DNA of 64,000 bases from Fibrobacter succinogenes. Lineage in GTDB: Bacteria > Fibrobacterota > Fibrobacteria > Fibrobacterales > Fibrobacteraceae. Position 1 is the first letter of the stretch. Each line of letters starts with the position of its first letter. The stretch spans positions 1 to 64,000 of the forward strand of contig CADAWC010000029.1 of NCBI GenBank assembly GCA_902791475.1, read 5' to 3'. Positions 49,772-58,701 of this stretch are shown here, piece by piece. The notes under the pieces are model-generated. The model saw nothing but the letters and a program-made list of their open reading frames with translations, was not told the origin of the DNA and made no database searches. Made by a program: the position numbers and the translations under genes.

Positions 49772-50650
49772 TTAAAAACCGGTAGAATAGACCAGTCTAA
49801 AGCCAAGGGTAGCCTTGGAAAGAGCTGGGTCATGTTTTTCACGTTCCTTCGGAGCAAGTACGGTTACCTTGTCCGACCAGCCGCCACCACGCACAATGCG
49901 GTAATCGCCCGATTCCGGGCCTGTGTAATTGTCGCTTTGTTTTTTAGGATAAGCGTCATACCAGTCATTTACCCATTCGGCAACGTTACCAGCCATATCG
50001 TAGAGACCAAATTCATTCGGCAATTTTTTCGCCACTTCGTCAGGACCGGAAGTTTGTCCATAATAGGCGTACTTGGAGGCAACATCGACATCCCAATAAT
50101 AAGTCGTAGTCGTGCCACCACGGGCTGCAATTTCCCATTCGTTTTCGGTCGGGAGCCTAACAGCAATTGCAGAGTAATCAATAGTCAAATCAACTAAGAC
50201 TGAATCCCCGATAACGGACTTGTAAACGTAAGCCGTATCAAGCCCGGCAAGTTTCGAGAACGCATTGCAGAAAAGTGCAGCATGGAACCAGTTCACATTG
50301 GAAACCGCGCGCTTATCGCCTTCCTTGGACTGTTTGGGCAGTTCATCCATGACAAATTTATAGACCTTTTGGGTCACTTCGGTTGTCGCCATGCTGAATG
50401 CATTGACGCCAAAGGAATTCACGCCACGGGTAATAGAAGATTTAGGGATTTTCACCCAATCAAACAATCCAAAGATATCGGAGTTAACGTCAGGTTCCAC
50501 CGCACTTGACGAGGACTTGGAATCGGAACTAGACGCTTTACCGCCATCGTTTGGGAACTCGGCATTCCCTTCAACGGGGTCGCCGCTTGCTGTACACGCA
50601 TGAAGCGTTAATAAAGCAAACGGCAGCAACAGATAAAGTTTACGATTCAT
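49772..50650 (-). CDS. Lipoprotein with FGE-sulfatase (SUMF1) domain
   Basis: About 292 residues. The lipobox LLTLHAC is followed by a Ser-rich tether, and residues 65-290 are a formylglycine-generating-enzyme fold with RLPTENEWEIAARGG, NEFGLYDMAGNVAEWVNDW, YRIVRGGGW and LGFRLV. The paired C-terminal cysteines that bind copper in true FGE are missing, so it is more likely a binding or structural member. This fold is common in Fibrobacter surface proteins. The ATG at 50650 follows a GGGGG site. Confidence 0.82.
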   Translation of the reverse strand: MNRKLYLLLPFALLTLHACTASGDPVEGNAEFPNDGGKASSSDSKSSSSAVEPDVNSDIFGLFDWVKIPKSSITRGVNSFGVNAFSMATTEVTQKVYKFVMDELPKQSKEGDKRAVSNVNWFHAALFCNAFSKLAGLDTAYVYKSVIGDSVLVDLTIDYSAIAVRLPTENEWEIAARGGTTTTYYWDVDVASKYAYYGQTSGPDEVAKKLPNEFGLYDMAGNVAEWVNDWYDAYPKKQSDNYTGPESGDYRIVRGGGWSDKVTVLAPKEREKHDPALSKATLGFRLVYSTGF

Positions 50651-50682
50651 AGTCACGCCCCCTTTCATCCACGACGTTTCCG

Positions 50683-53600
50683 CTAGCGGACAACACCTAC
50701 GCGGTAAATTTTCTGCTTCGTCTTGCCACTTTCGAACTTGACTTTCAGGCGCGCCGTATAGACGTCACTGCCAAGATTACGCAAATCGAGATTGGCTTGA
50801 TTCTTGCCAGCAACACCGTCCGGGATGTTCGTCTTAAACACGCACAAGCCCGTGATATCGTACAGTTCCAGCTTGATGGACTGCGGTTTTGCACCGAGTT
50901 CCAAACGCACCTTTGCATCACCGCCGCGAACTGGATTCGGGAAAATGAAGAAGTCCGTAATTTTGTCTTTAGCCTTTGAAGCATTGACATCGCCAAGCTT
51001 GGAAGCATCGAAGAATCCCGTACGTTCGTTGCCTCCTGCCGGGAGCGCCCATGCAGCGGCAGCCTTTTCAGCACCGTTAGCAGCCTTATCCAGGCGGAAC
51101 GCCGTCACATTGTTTCTGTGGAATGCATAAAGCTCAGGACCCTTGGAATCCTTGACCGCATCGGTCACGTAAATGCTCATTGGAACAAGCTGCGAAAGCG
51201 AATCAATCGCTTCGTAACTGCCCGCCGCAATCGGGAAGCGTTCAGAAACGCGCTTGCCCTTGCCCGTGTAAGCGTACACAAGGCCATCGCTTGAAGGCAC
51301 GAGAATTTCAGGAATCTTGTCGCCCGTGACATCCACAAGAATCGGGTCGCTATGGAATCCGACAATAGGCGTACCGCGATTAATCGTTACCGGGAAACCA
51401 TCAACAGGGAGGCCAAAGCGGTCAAGTGCGTATACGAGGTTATCGCCAAGGAACACAATTTCCGGATAGCCATCGCCATTGATGTCGCCAAGAGCGAAGC
51501 CTGACGTTTCATCCTTCAAGCCGCTCGAGCCACGGGAACCGCGCTTGTATTCGCGAGCCCAAATTTCGTCCCCTCCATCCAGAAGATTCGCTCGGACATG
51601 TCCACGGCTGCCGACGAAAATCGGTTCAAGCTTTCCGTCCCTATCCAAGTCTGTGCAAGCGACTTTGAAATGTTCACCTTCGCGCAATGACTTACCAACG
51701 ACAGCAATGGACTTCGGCGATTTACCAGTCTGTTCCTTTATATTCGTCGAAAGCCAACGTCCATCTTCGCCAACAACAACAAGGTTGTCTTCTGACTCGT
51801 TCTTGTTCTTGCACACAGCCATATCCTGCGGCTTAAACCCATTGTACAAATCAAAACTTCCGCCACTGCCAAACACGCCATCCTTGTTTTCGCGAGCATA
51901 AGCAAGCTTGGAATCCGTTACAAACCAGATATTACCATTATAAACCAACGGCCCCACCATCGCCTTGTCTGAAATCTTCACGACATCTCTCTGCGGAACC
52001 ATTCCCGTAAGGAACTTCGTGCGGACTAAAGCGTGTTCATGCAAGCTATACACGTAATTACCATCGCTAGCAATCCCGACCAGCGGACCATCGCCAGAAG
52101 CTACGCGGTACAACGGAATTTCGCTCTTAGCCTCATTGCGGGTGAGCGAAGTTTGTGTCATCACCGTATCTGCCATGAAGAGCGTATCGCCAAGAGCGTT
52201 CATCGCCTGGAGCGTTCCGTCTTCGGAAGCAAACACAATCGCCTTGCCCGTCTCGTCATCTTCGTAATTGACGAACACCGCACCGCGCACCGCATTTGCA
52301 AGCCCAACATTTTTCGGGAACTTCGAATTTTCAATGCTGCCGTCATCAACGCTAATTTTCACACGAATCACAGGAGCGGCATAGTTCTTGACGCTATCGC
52401 CCATAAACGCATTCGAAGTCTTTTCAATGCGAGCGCTCTTTGGAATATCCACCGTGATCTTAATGCCCGTATGACCGCCCTGCGTCGTAGCCGTATTGGC
52501 ATAACCCGTCGGCAAGATCGCCGTTACCGTATCCGTAGTGTCTTTGCCATAGCGCACGTGTGGAAGCAAGTCCGTACCGCTACCGTAATCGTAAGAATCT
52601 TCGCCAATCGCATTCTTGAACGTCTTGCCGATGCTCAGAATGCCATCCGATTCTATTAGTGAAAGCCCGTATTGGTGGTCGCGATACTGTTCTCCACCCC
52701 AAAGATTAGCGGTCCCATATTGGAGAGACTGCCTCAAATACCAGTCATTGACTTTCCAAACGGCAATACCACTTGCCGGGAGCGCCGCATCAAAGCTGCT
52801 CACGCCAAGAATCAAGCCCTTTGCCTTCTTTGTATTGCGCTTGCACTTGCCTTTGGTGCAAACACTGTCCTCAAACACGAGATGCAAGCTATCGACAGAA
52901 ACCAAGATTGAATCGACATCGTCGTTCTGCACAGCTTCGCCACGATAAACCGTGACCATACCGTCCTTATTCCAGGAACGCTGACGGTTTTCAATCAAGA
53001 GGTATTCATTTGCGCTCAGAGCGACCTTCACGATTTCTGTACCGAGACCGCTACCCGCTGCAGCAATATCGACCGACACCGGATGACCCGCCGTCGGACG
53101 CACTTCCTTGACCTTAGACCAGCCCATGTAAACGCGTTCCCAAGCCGCAGGCAGCACCGGGAAGAATCCGTTACCCGCATTGTAGCCTGCAAAGTCCATC
53201 ATATCGAAATAGCCCAAGCGGGAGATACCCTTGATCACGTCATACGTGTTCGGCATCCCGAGTTCGCGACCAATCTGATTCACGACAATACCGTTAATGC
53301 CCCAGTTGAGTCCATCCTGCGAAGCCGTTTCACTGACCACCATCATCGACTTGAGCGTGTCAATCGCAGCGCCCTTCAACACAATGCCGTTGTTCAAGGA
53401 ATCAACCTTGTCAATCACGACTCCCGAAAGCGAATCGGGCAAATAAATCCAGTCCGATTGCGAGATATAAATGTCCAAGAAGTCGCCCGGCGTATTGGCA
53501 CCCTTTGTGCCCATGCTACCACCATCCACAAGGCGGCTAGCCCCTGCGTGGGCAATCATGAACGCGCGTTTTGTATTCGAGTTTTTCGAAAGCGGAATAT

Positions 53601-54069
53601 TGAACGGGGAATCATCAGACTTGTGAGCTGCCATCACGGCATCGTAAACGAACTGCAAGTAGTCGCGACTGCGGGCTTCATCGTACTCCGCCGTCTTTTC
53701 GCCCTTCATCTTCTGGGTGCGATTGTAGTCAATCATCGGCTTGTCAAGCTTGTATGCCTTGCCATCTTCGGGGAACACCCTAGACTTGATGACAAGCTCA
53801 CCACCGCTTACCGCCTTGTAATAAGCGTTTGCAAAATCCAGATGCTTTTTCCAATACGGGATTTTTCCGCGGCTTCCCGACGGATCCAAATCGTACGTCG
53901 CCGTATCGGAATCGAAAAGCCCCGTACCCGTCGTGAGCGAGTTGTTCGGAGACTCTTCCTTAAGCTGCACGCGCAGCACAAAGACTTCGAGAGTGTCCGC
54001 CGCCTGCACGAGAGATGCAAACGAGAGGACCCCTAAAAACAATGCAAAAAACTTGGCATTTAACTTCAT
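50683..54069 (-). CDS. Secreted M6-like protein with dead active site, propeller repeats and a T9SS-like C-terminal domain
   Basis: 1128 residues with a signal peptide (LFLGVLSFASLVQA). Residues 25-480 follow the M6 (immune inhibitor A-like) protease layout. At the zinc motif, however, where M6 has HExxH-x-LGLPDLYD, this protein has N264-Q-I-G-R268 then ELGMPNTYD, so both metal His and the catalytic Glu are lost. The middle holds FG-GAP/VCBS-type propeller repeats (DLDRDGKLEPIFVG; GDINGDGYPEIVFLGD; VDVTGDKIPEILV). The last 85 residues (FIFPNPVRGGDAKVRLEL ... IYRVGVVR) resemble a type IX secretion sorting domain. The likely role is a surface-displayed binding protein rather than a protease. 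Confidence 0.83.
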   Translation of the reverse strand: MKLNAKFFALFLGVLSFASLVQAADTLEVFVLRVQLKEESPNNSLTTGTGLFDSDTATYDLDPSGSRGKIPYWKKHLDFANAYYKAVSGGELVIKSRVFPEDGKAYKLDKPMIDYNRTQKMKGEKTAEYDEARSRDYLQFVYDAVMAAHKSDDSPFNIPLSKNSNTKRAFMIAHAGASRLVDGGSMGTKGANTPGDFLDIYISQSDWIYLPDSLSGVVIDKVDSLNNGIVLKGAAIDTLKSMMVVSETASQDGLNWGINGIVVNQIGRELGMPNTYDVIKGISRLGYFDMMDFAGYNAGNGFFPVLPAAWERVYMGWSKVKEVRPTAGHPVSVDIAAAGSGLGTEIVKVALSANEYLLIENRQRSWNKDGMVTVYRGEAVQNDDVDSILVSVDSLHLVFEDSVCTKGKCKRNTKKAKGLILGVSSFDAALPASGIAVWKVNDWYLRQSLQYGTANLWGGEQYRDHQYGLSLIESDGILSIGKTFKNAIGEDSYDYGSGTDLLPHVRYGKDTTDTVTAILPTGYANTATTQGGHTGIKITVDIPKSARIEKTSNAFMGDSVKNYAAPVIRVKISVDDGSIENSKFPKNVGLANAVRGAVFVNYEDDETGKAIVFASEDGTLQAMNALGDTLFMADTVMTQTSLTRNEAKSEIPLYRVASGDGPLVGIASDGNYVYSLHEHALVRTKFLTGMVPQRDVVKISDKAMVGPLVYNGNIWFVTDSKLAYARENKDGVFGSGGSFDLYNGFKPQDMAVCKNKNESEDNLVVVGEDGRWLSTNIKEQTGKSPKSIAVVGKSLREGEHFKVACTDLDRDGKLEPIFVGSRGHVRANLLDGGDEIWAREYKRGSRGSSGLKDETSGFALGDINGDGYPEIVFLGDNLVYALDRFGLPVDGFPVTINRGTPIVGFHSDPILVDVTGDKIPEILVPSSDGLVYAYTGKGKRVSERFPIAAGSYEAIDSLSQLVPMSIYVTDAVKDSKGPELYAFHRNNVTAFRLDKAANGAEKAAAAWALPAGGNERTGFFDASKLGDVNASKAKDKITDFFIFPNPVRGGDAKVRLELGAKPQSIKLELYDITGLCVFKTNIPDGVAGKNQANLDLRNLGSDVYTARLKVKFESGKTKQKIYRVGVVR

Positions 54070-54082
54070 GATTATAATTTAC

Positions 54083-54110
54083 AAAAAAAGCCGATCCTGG
54101 ACGGGACCGG
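54083..54110 (-). terminator. Intrinsic terminator after the 54.1-54.3 kb small gene
   Basis: On the minus strand CCGGTCC-CGTCCA-GGATCGG (one G-T pair) is followed by CTTTTTTTG. It separates the small gene from the M6-like gene. Confidence 0.85.
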
Positions 54111-54139
54111 TTTTCAAGAATTAGATAAACAAAAGCAAC

Positions 54140-54343
54140 TTACTTGAGAGCCATAGCCTCAGATATAACATCTTCCGGCACACCTTTAGAACGCAAAAAA
54201 TCCGCCCTCTTGGCGTCAAGAGCCTCTTTTTCCGCTTCATACCTTTCGCGTTCCCGTTCAACCCCTTTACGAACACCTTCATTAAAAAAGTGTTCACCAA
54301 AGGATTCGTAGCCCTTGTTTGCCATAATTTCTGGTCTATCCAT
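54140..54343 (-). CDS. Small charged coiled-coil protein
   Basis: 67 residues. A GAGGA ribosome-binding site 7 nt before the ATG and a clear terminator downstream (54083-54110) support expression. The middle is highly charged (RKGVERERERYEAEKE) and predicted to be helical. The tail SKGVPEDVISEAMALK resembles the ends of Rpn-type PD-(D/E)XK nuclease/transposase proteins, so this may be a remnant that keeps its own start. No function is assigned. Confidence 0.55.
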   Translation of the reverse strand: MDRPEIMANKGYESFGEHFFNEGVRKGVERERERYEAEKEALDAKRADFLRSKGVPEDVISEAMALK

Positions 54344-54470
54344 CTTTATATCCTCGCTTTTGTAAGGCCACTTCCAGAAAAAGTACGAAAGCGACTGTTT
54401 TAAAATATATTAAACCAAGTTTATCAACGCAAGCGCGCTCGCCTACATGACAAAAAGGCAATTATTTGGG

Positions 54471-55250
54471 CTACCCACCGATGCGCTGGTAGCTTCGCGG
54501 GATGTTCAGGCGCCATGTACCGGAGCCAAACGGTTTGCCTCGGGATACGCGCTTTACGCGGAGTTCGAGGAATTGTTCCGATTCACGGACAAAGGAAATT
54601 TTCGAAGGCGTTTTCACACCGGAGAATTCTTTATATTCTTCAATGTTTAAGCGTTCAGTTTTGCCGTCACGGCCAAGCGTTTCGAGCCAGAGAATTTCTC
54701 CATCTTTTTCAGCGTAGATATAATGGCGAGTCATGGCATCTCGGGCTTCGTGAATTTTTATAACAACGGAATCAGAGCTCGCGGAATCGCGCACGGAAAT
54801 TTCTTCGAGACCTTCGGGAATCACGCGACCTTCAAAGAGGCCTGCCACCTGATGGATATGCACTAGCGGAAGCGACGGATCAGTCATGAGCCCGACCATG
54901 TAACCGGCGCCATTCATGTACATTTTTTCCGTCGGGAAAACCATCTGCCAGCCCGATTCAAGCCATAAAAGCGAGGCTACGCCAATGCCGAGGGAACCCG
55001 TGAGTTCCATGCGATAGCGCTTGTTCGGAACAGAAAAGAGCACAGCATCCAAATCCTGAGTCTTTCCATCTGGGGCATAAATGGTGAGCGAAAAAATAGC
55101 CTTCAAACTATCAGCAGAAACCTCAACATTCTCCGCAACTTTCGCCGCAGCCTGACGGCCGCCAGTACACCCCGTCAAAGACAAAGCAATCAACAAAAGG
55201 AAAAAGAGTCCCCGCAAAAAGGCGCCATTTCTAACGTTCGCCAAGGTCAT
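54471..55250 (-). CDS. LolA/LolB/DUF4292-like lipoprotein
   Basis: 259 residues with lipobox ALSLTGC. The body has the beta-sheet pattern of lipoprotein-carrier folds: LKAIFSLTIYAPDGKTQDLDAVLF, KRYRMELTGSLGIGVASLLW, GWQMVFPTEKMYMNGAG and, near the end, GVKTPSKISFVRE. A role in outer-membrane lipoprotein handling is plausible. It is the last gene of the purA operon and starts 6 nt after the TPR lipoprotein gene. Confidence 0.72.
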   Translation of the reverse strand: MTLANVRNGAFLRGLFFLLLIALSLTGCTGGRQAAAKVAENVEVSADSLKAIFSLTIYAPDGKTQDLDAVLFSVPNKRYRMELTGSLGIGVASLLWLESGWQMVFPTEKMYMNGAGYMVGLMTDPSLPLVHIHQVAGLFEGRVIPEGLEEISVRDSASSDSVVIKIHEARDAMTRHYIYAEKDGEILWLETLGRDGKTERLNIEEYKEFSGVKTPSKISFVRESEQFLELRVKRVSRGKPFGSGTWRLNIPRSYQRIGG

Positions 55251-55256
55251 AAAAAC

Positions 55257-57173
55257 CTACTTCTTTTTGCCAAAGAACTTCAGCACGGCAGGGTGCTTGG
55301 GATTCAGTTTTCGCAAATTCTTGTAAGACTTACGAGCGTCCTTTTTCAAGCCAAGAGCTTCTTGGATGGAAGCCATGTGTTCCCAGAAAACATCATCACG
55401 GCTCATCTTCTTGCTATCGATCAGCTGCATTGCCTGATAAGCTTCATCATAACGGCCCAGGCGATACAGCCCCCAAGCCTTGGAATCCAAGTAAGCGTCC
55501 TTGCCATCGCCATCCTTTTCAAGAGCAAGCGCTTCGAGCACAAGCTTGTAGCCCTTTTCGACTTCAGCAGGCGTGCGGTTTATTTCAATAAGCGAATAAC
55601 CATAGTAATTGAGCGTCGAAGCTCTTTCACGCGGGCTAAATTCATTAAGCTTGAGCAAGAATTCAAACTGGCGGAAAGATTCATCATAACGCTTGAGGCG
55701 TTCCAAGTTCATCGCCATCGAAAGACGGACGCGGCTGTACGAGGAATCTTTTGCAAAGAATGTTTCGAGCATGGATTCTGCACGTGTGCGGTTATCCAGA
55801 GCGCGAGCTTTTTTAGCGGAATCGGCTTTCAAGTCTTTTTCGAGGTACAAAGCTTCACCGATGAGCGCTCTCGAATAGATGTCGAGCACCTGCAAATACT
55901 TGATTTGCGCTTCATTTTTCATCTGCACGAGATTCGTGGAATCCACAACTCCCGGGAGCGGTTTCCAGTTTTCCCAGAATTTCTTGAGGGAATCGAGCAA
56001 CGGGAACGCCTTGTCAAACTTGTCCGCAAGCGCATACACAGAAGCAAGCAACATTCGCGTATCGCCGTTCGATACAGAATCGGACTTCTCGGCGTACTTG
56101 ATTGCTTCGGCATAGTTCTGTTCGCTTGCAAAGATGTTCACGAGACCAAGGAACGCGCGGTTTGCATATTTCGGCTGGCCTTGCAACTTATCGACGGAAG
56201 CAAGCAAGTGAACTTTTGCGCTATCCATCATGCCAACATCGTATTCATACTGACCGATAAAGCAAAGCACCACAGGCGTCTTGACGCCATCGTCATAATA
56301 TTTCTTCCTTGCAAAAGCATACGCGCTATCACCTGTCATGGAAGGGAGCACCATGATGGTCATTTCTTCGTCTTCGGGCTTTGCGCTCGTGAGCGTATCG
56401 ACAACGGCGACAGCTTCCTTGAAGCGCTTCATCGCCATGAGACCGCGCACTTTCTGCAAAAGCATCTGCTTATCGCCAGTTGCCTCGTGAGCTTTCCCGA
56501 AAAGCTCAACCACAGCAGAATCGCGACCCAAATCCAAAAGGAGCGAAAGCTGGCGCTGGAACAATGTCGAAATGTAGTTGACCTTCGGCAAGAGCAAATC
56601 GTAAATGCGGACAAGTTCCTTCTCGTCACGGACCGCTTCGAGGAACAGGCTGTAATCATAAAGGAGAGCCATGTCCTGATAGTGCGAGGAATCCAAGCCC
56701 ATCACAAAATACTTGCGGCAAGAATCGGCTTCACCCGTTTTGACATAGAGTCGAGCAAGCAACGCATACTGTGCAGCAGTGCGCTTGCCCTTGAGCTGAG
56801 ACGCTTTTTTTGCTTCGACAAGAGCTAAAGAATCTTCACCCGCAGCCACCAGGCGTTCAGCCACACCAAAGCCTAAATAACGGCTTGTCGGATCTGCCTT
56901 GTAAGCCTGTTTCCAGAAGAAATCCGCCTCACGCTGGTCGCCACGCATTTCCATGTTTTTGGCAAGGAAGAAAAATTCATGAGCCGCTTCAAGGTCCACT
57001 TCGACCTTGGGCTTTTCGACTTTAGCCTCGACTGCCTTTTTTATAAGGGCAGAATCAGCAGACGTGAGCGTAGGGGCAGCAACATCGTTCTGTTTTTTTG
57101 CAGGTGCAGAGCTACAGGCGCACAATGCCGCCATTCCCAAAGAAAGCACCCATGACAAAAAAACATGACGCAT
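55257..57173 (-). CDS. Large TPR lipoprotein
   Basis: About 638 residues with lipobox AALCAC. Twelve or more TPR-like helical pairs extend from residue 60 to the end, for example FWKQAYKADPTSRYLGFGVAERLVAAGE and YNRALIGEAL-like segments, with a recognisable FEFLLKLNEFSPRERASTLNYYGYSL stretch. It should form a superhelical scaffold in the periplasm or on the outer membrane. The ATG at 57173 follows GGGAG. It lies 20 nt downstream of the PASTA gene and just before the LolA/B-like gene. Confidence 0.82.
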   Translation of the reverse strand: MRHVFLSWVLSLGMAALCACSSAPAKKQNDVAAPTLTSADSALIKKAVEAKVEKPKVEVDLEAAHEFFFLAKNMEMRGDQREADFFWKQAYKADPTSRYLGFGVAERLVAAGEDSLALVEAKKASQLKGKRTAAQYALLARLYVKTGEADSCRKYFVMGLDSSHYQDMALLYDYSLFLEAVRDEKELVRIYDLLLPKVNYISTLFQRQLSLLLDLGRDSAVVELFGKAHEATGDKQMLLQKVRGLMAMKRFKEAVAVVDTLTSAKPEDEEMTIMVLPSMTGDSAYAFARKKYYDDGVKTPVVLCFIGQYEYDVGMMDSAKVHLLASVDKLQGQPKYANRAFLGLVNIFASEQNYAEAIKYAEKSDSVSNGDTRMLLASVYALADKFDKAFPLLDSLKKFWENWKPLPGVVDSTNLVQMKNEAQIKYLQVLDIYSRALIGEALYLEKDLKADSAKKARALDNRTRAESMLETFFAKDSSYSRVRLSMAMNLERLKRYDESFRQFEFLLKLNEFSPRERASTLNYYGYSLIEINRTPAEVEKGYKLVLEALALEKDGDGKDAYLDSKAWGLYRLGRYDEAYQAMQLIDSKKMSRDDVFWEHMASIQEALGLKKDARKSYKNLRKLNPKHPAVLKFFGKKK

Positions 57174-57193
57174 CAAAAACTCCCAAAACAGCT

Positions 57194-57955
57194 CTAGTCA
57201 GCAATGATAAAGTTCACGCGCGAACCCGGCTTGAGATAGTCCCCATACTTCGGAGATGTTTCAAGAACAGAACCAGGACGTGCACCATCTTCACTCTTCT
57301 GACGCTTTACGGAACCCACCTTGAAACCAAGCCTATCCATTTGCGGATAAACCTCGTCCATCAAGATGCCTTCAAAATTGGGGAGCAAAACTCTACCGGT
57401 CGTAGCGCCAGCCGAAATCACGACCTTTACCGTATCGCCTACGCGAACCGTATCGCCAGCAAGCGGAATCGTGCGGATTACAGCACCACGCGGAATGCTC
57501 TGGTGAGCGCCCTGGATTGTACCGCCGTTGACAAGGCCTGCACGGACAAGCGAAATATCCGCCTGCTTCTGGCTCTTGCCGCGTAAATCCGGGATAATCA
57601 CCTTACGGAGCCCGAGGCTCTTTGTGAGTTTCACTGTACGGCCAATTTTTGCGGTACGGCCAGCTTTTGGCATCTGCACAAGCACCATTCCCGCCGGAAT
57701 CTGTGAACTATAGCGGCCTTCCTTAATCCATTCAAACTTGAAACCCGCTTCCGTCAATGCCGTTTCTGCAGCCTTTTCGGACATGCCTTCAAGGTTCGGC
57801 ACCGTGCCCGTACTGGCGAAAGCGCCCGCAAATGCAGGCATCAAAAGCTTATCGACCATAAAGACAAGCGCGATGACAACAACAATCCAAATGACGAAAG
57901 CCTTGAAAATGGCGGTTTGCCTAACCTTGTTCCAAAGCGACTTTATTTTATTCAT
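57194..57955 (-). CDS. Membrane-anchored protein with three PASTA domains
   Basis: 253 residues. One N-terminal membrane helix (about 18-45) is followed by three PASTA repeats. Each has the GxxxxxAxxxLxxAG or related pattern: VPNLEGMSEKAAETALTEAGF, IPDLRGKSQKQADISLVRAGL and LPNFEGILMDEVYPQMDRLGF. PASTA domains bind peptidoglycan in kinases and PBPs, but here no kinase or transpeptidase domain is attached. It may be a wall-sensing or scaffold protein. It follows the Crp-type regulator by 15 nt in the purA operon. Confidence 0.9.
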   Translation of the reverse strand: MNKIKSLWNKVRQTAIFKAFVIWIVVVIALVFMVDKLLMPAFAGAFASTGTVPNLEGMSEKAAETALTEAGFKFEWIKEGRYSSQIPAGMVLVQMPKAGRTAKIGRTVKLTKSLGLRKVIIPDLRGKSQKQADISLVRAGLVNGGTIQGAHQSIPRGAVIRTIPLAGDTVRVGDTVKVVISAGATTGRVLLPNFEGILMDEVYPQMDRLGFKVGSVKRQKSEDGARPGSVLETSPKYGDYLKPGSRVNFIIAD

Positions 57956-57970
57956 AACAAATTCTTGGGC

Positions 57971-58681
57971 TTAGCCCTTAGTAGCTTTTTCTTGAAGAGC
58001 ATCTTCGTCAAAGATGACGATATCCTTGCCGGTCATGGCAATGGCATTAGCCCTTACCAGCAAAGAACAAATACGGCTCACCGTTTCACGCGTCGTTCCA
58101 GACATATCTGCAAGCTGCTGCTGCGTCGGACGATTGTGAATAACAGTTACCATGTTTCCGTTGTCTGTATGGATACGGACGCCGCGTTCCTGCATCAAGT
58201 TGAGGAGCGTTCCTGCCACACGGCCAGAAACAGACATGGTCGACAAGGAGCCAATCTGCTTGTTTGCCTTACGAAGTCTCTTGCAAAGTTCGCTCATGAG
58301 CGCCATGGCGATTTCGGGAGTCTTGCGGATAAGGCTTAAGAAAGATTCACGGTGGATGACGAGCAGTTTAGCATCAGTCACCGTACGGACGGAGGCGGAT
58401 CGGGGTTCGCCGTCAATCAGCGACATTTCCCCGAAAAAGTCCCCGCGTTCAAGGAAAGACAAAATGGTTTCACGTCCATCGATGCCAGTCATGTAGACTT
58501 GCACGGAGCCCATGGCGATAAGGTACAGAGCTTGTACCGAATCGTCACCCTCCAGGACCACAGTCTCATCACGATTGAAGTTCTTGACGATTACCAGATT
58601 GGCAATCATCCCTAACTGTTCTTCGCTCAATTCCGAGAAGAGCTCGACGCCCTTCAACAAATCAACTGTGGATGTATCCAT
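57971..58681 (-). CDS. Crp/Fnr-family transcriptional regulator
   Basis: 236 residues. A cyclic-nucleotide-binding domain (residues 15-135) has FSELSEEQLGMIANL, the GDFFGEMSLIDGEPRSASV phosphate-binding cassette and RxS, so it could bind cAMP or another nucleotide. The C-terminal Crp-type winged helix has RPTQQQLADMSGTTRETVSRI. No iron-sulfur cysteines of the Fnr type are present. The gene follows purA by 20 nt and precedes envelope genes. Confidence 0.93.
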   Translation of the reverse strand: MDTSTVDLLKGVELFSELSEEQLGMIANLVIVKNFNRDETVVLEGDDSVQALYLIAMGSVQVYMTGIDGRETILSFLERGDFFGEMSLIDGEPRSASVRTVTDAKLLVIHRESFLSLIRKTPEIAMALMSELCKRLRKANKQIGSLSTMSVSGRVAGTLLNLMQERGVRIHTDNGNMVTVIHNRPTQQQLADMSGTTRETVSRICSLLVRANAIAMTGKDIVIFDEDALQEKATKG

Positions 58682-58701
58682 TCGATTTTCCCCTTTTTAT
58701 T

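Noticed and set aside
49772..50650. FGE-domain lipoprotein considered a true formylglycine-generating enzyme
   Set aside because: The C-terminal cysteine pair needed for copper binding is missing, and no sulfatase gene is nearby.
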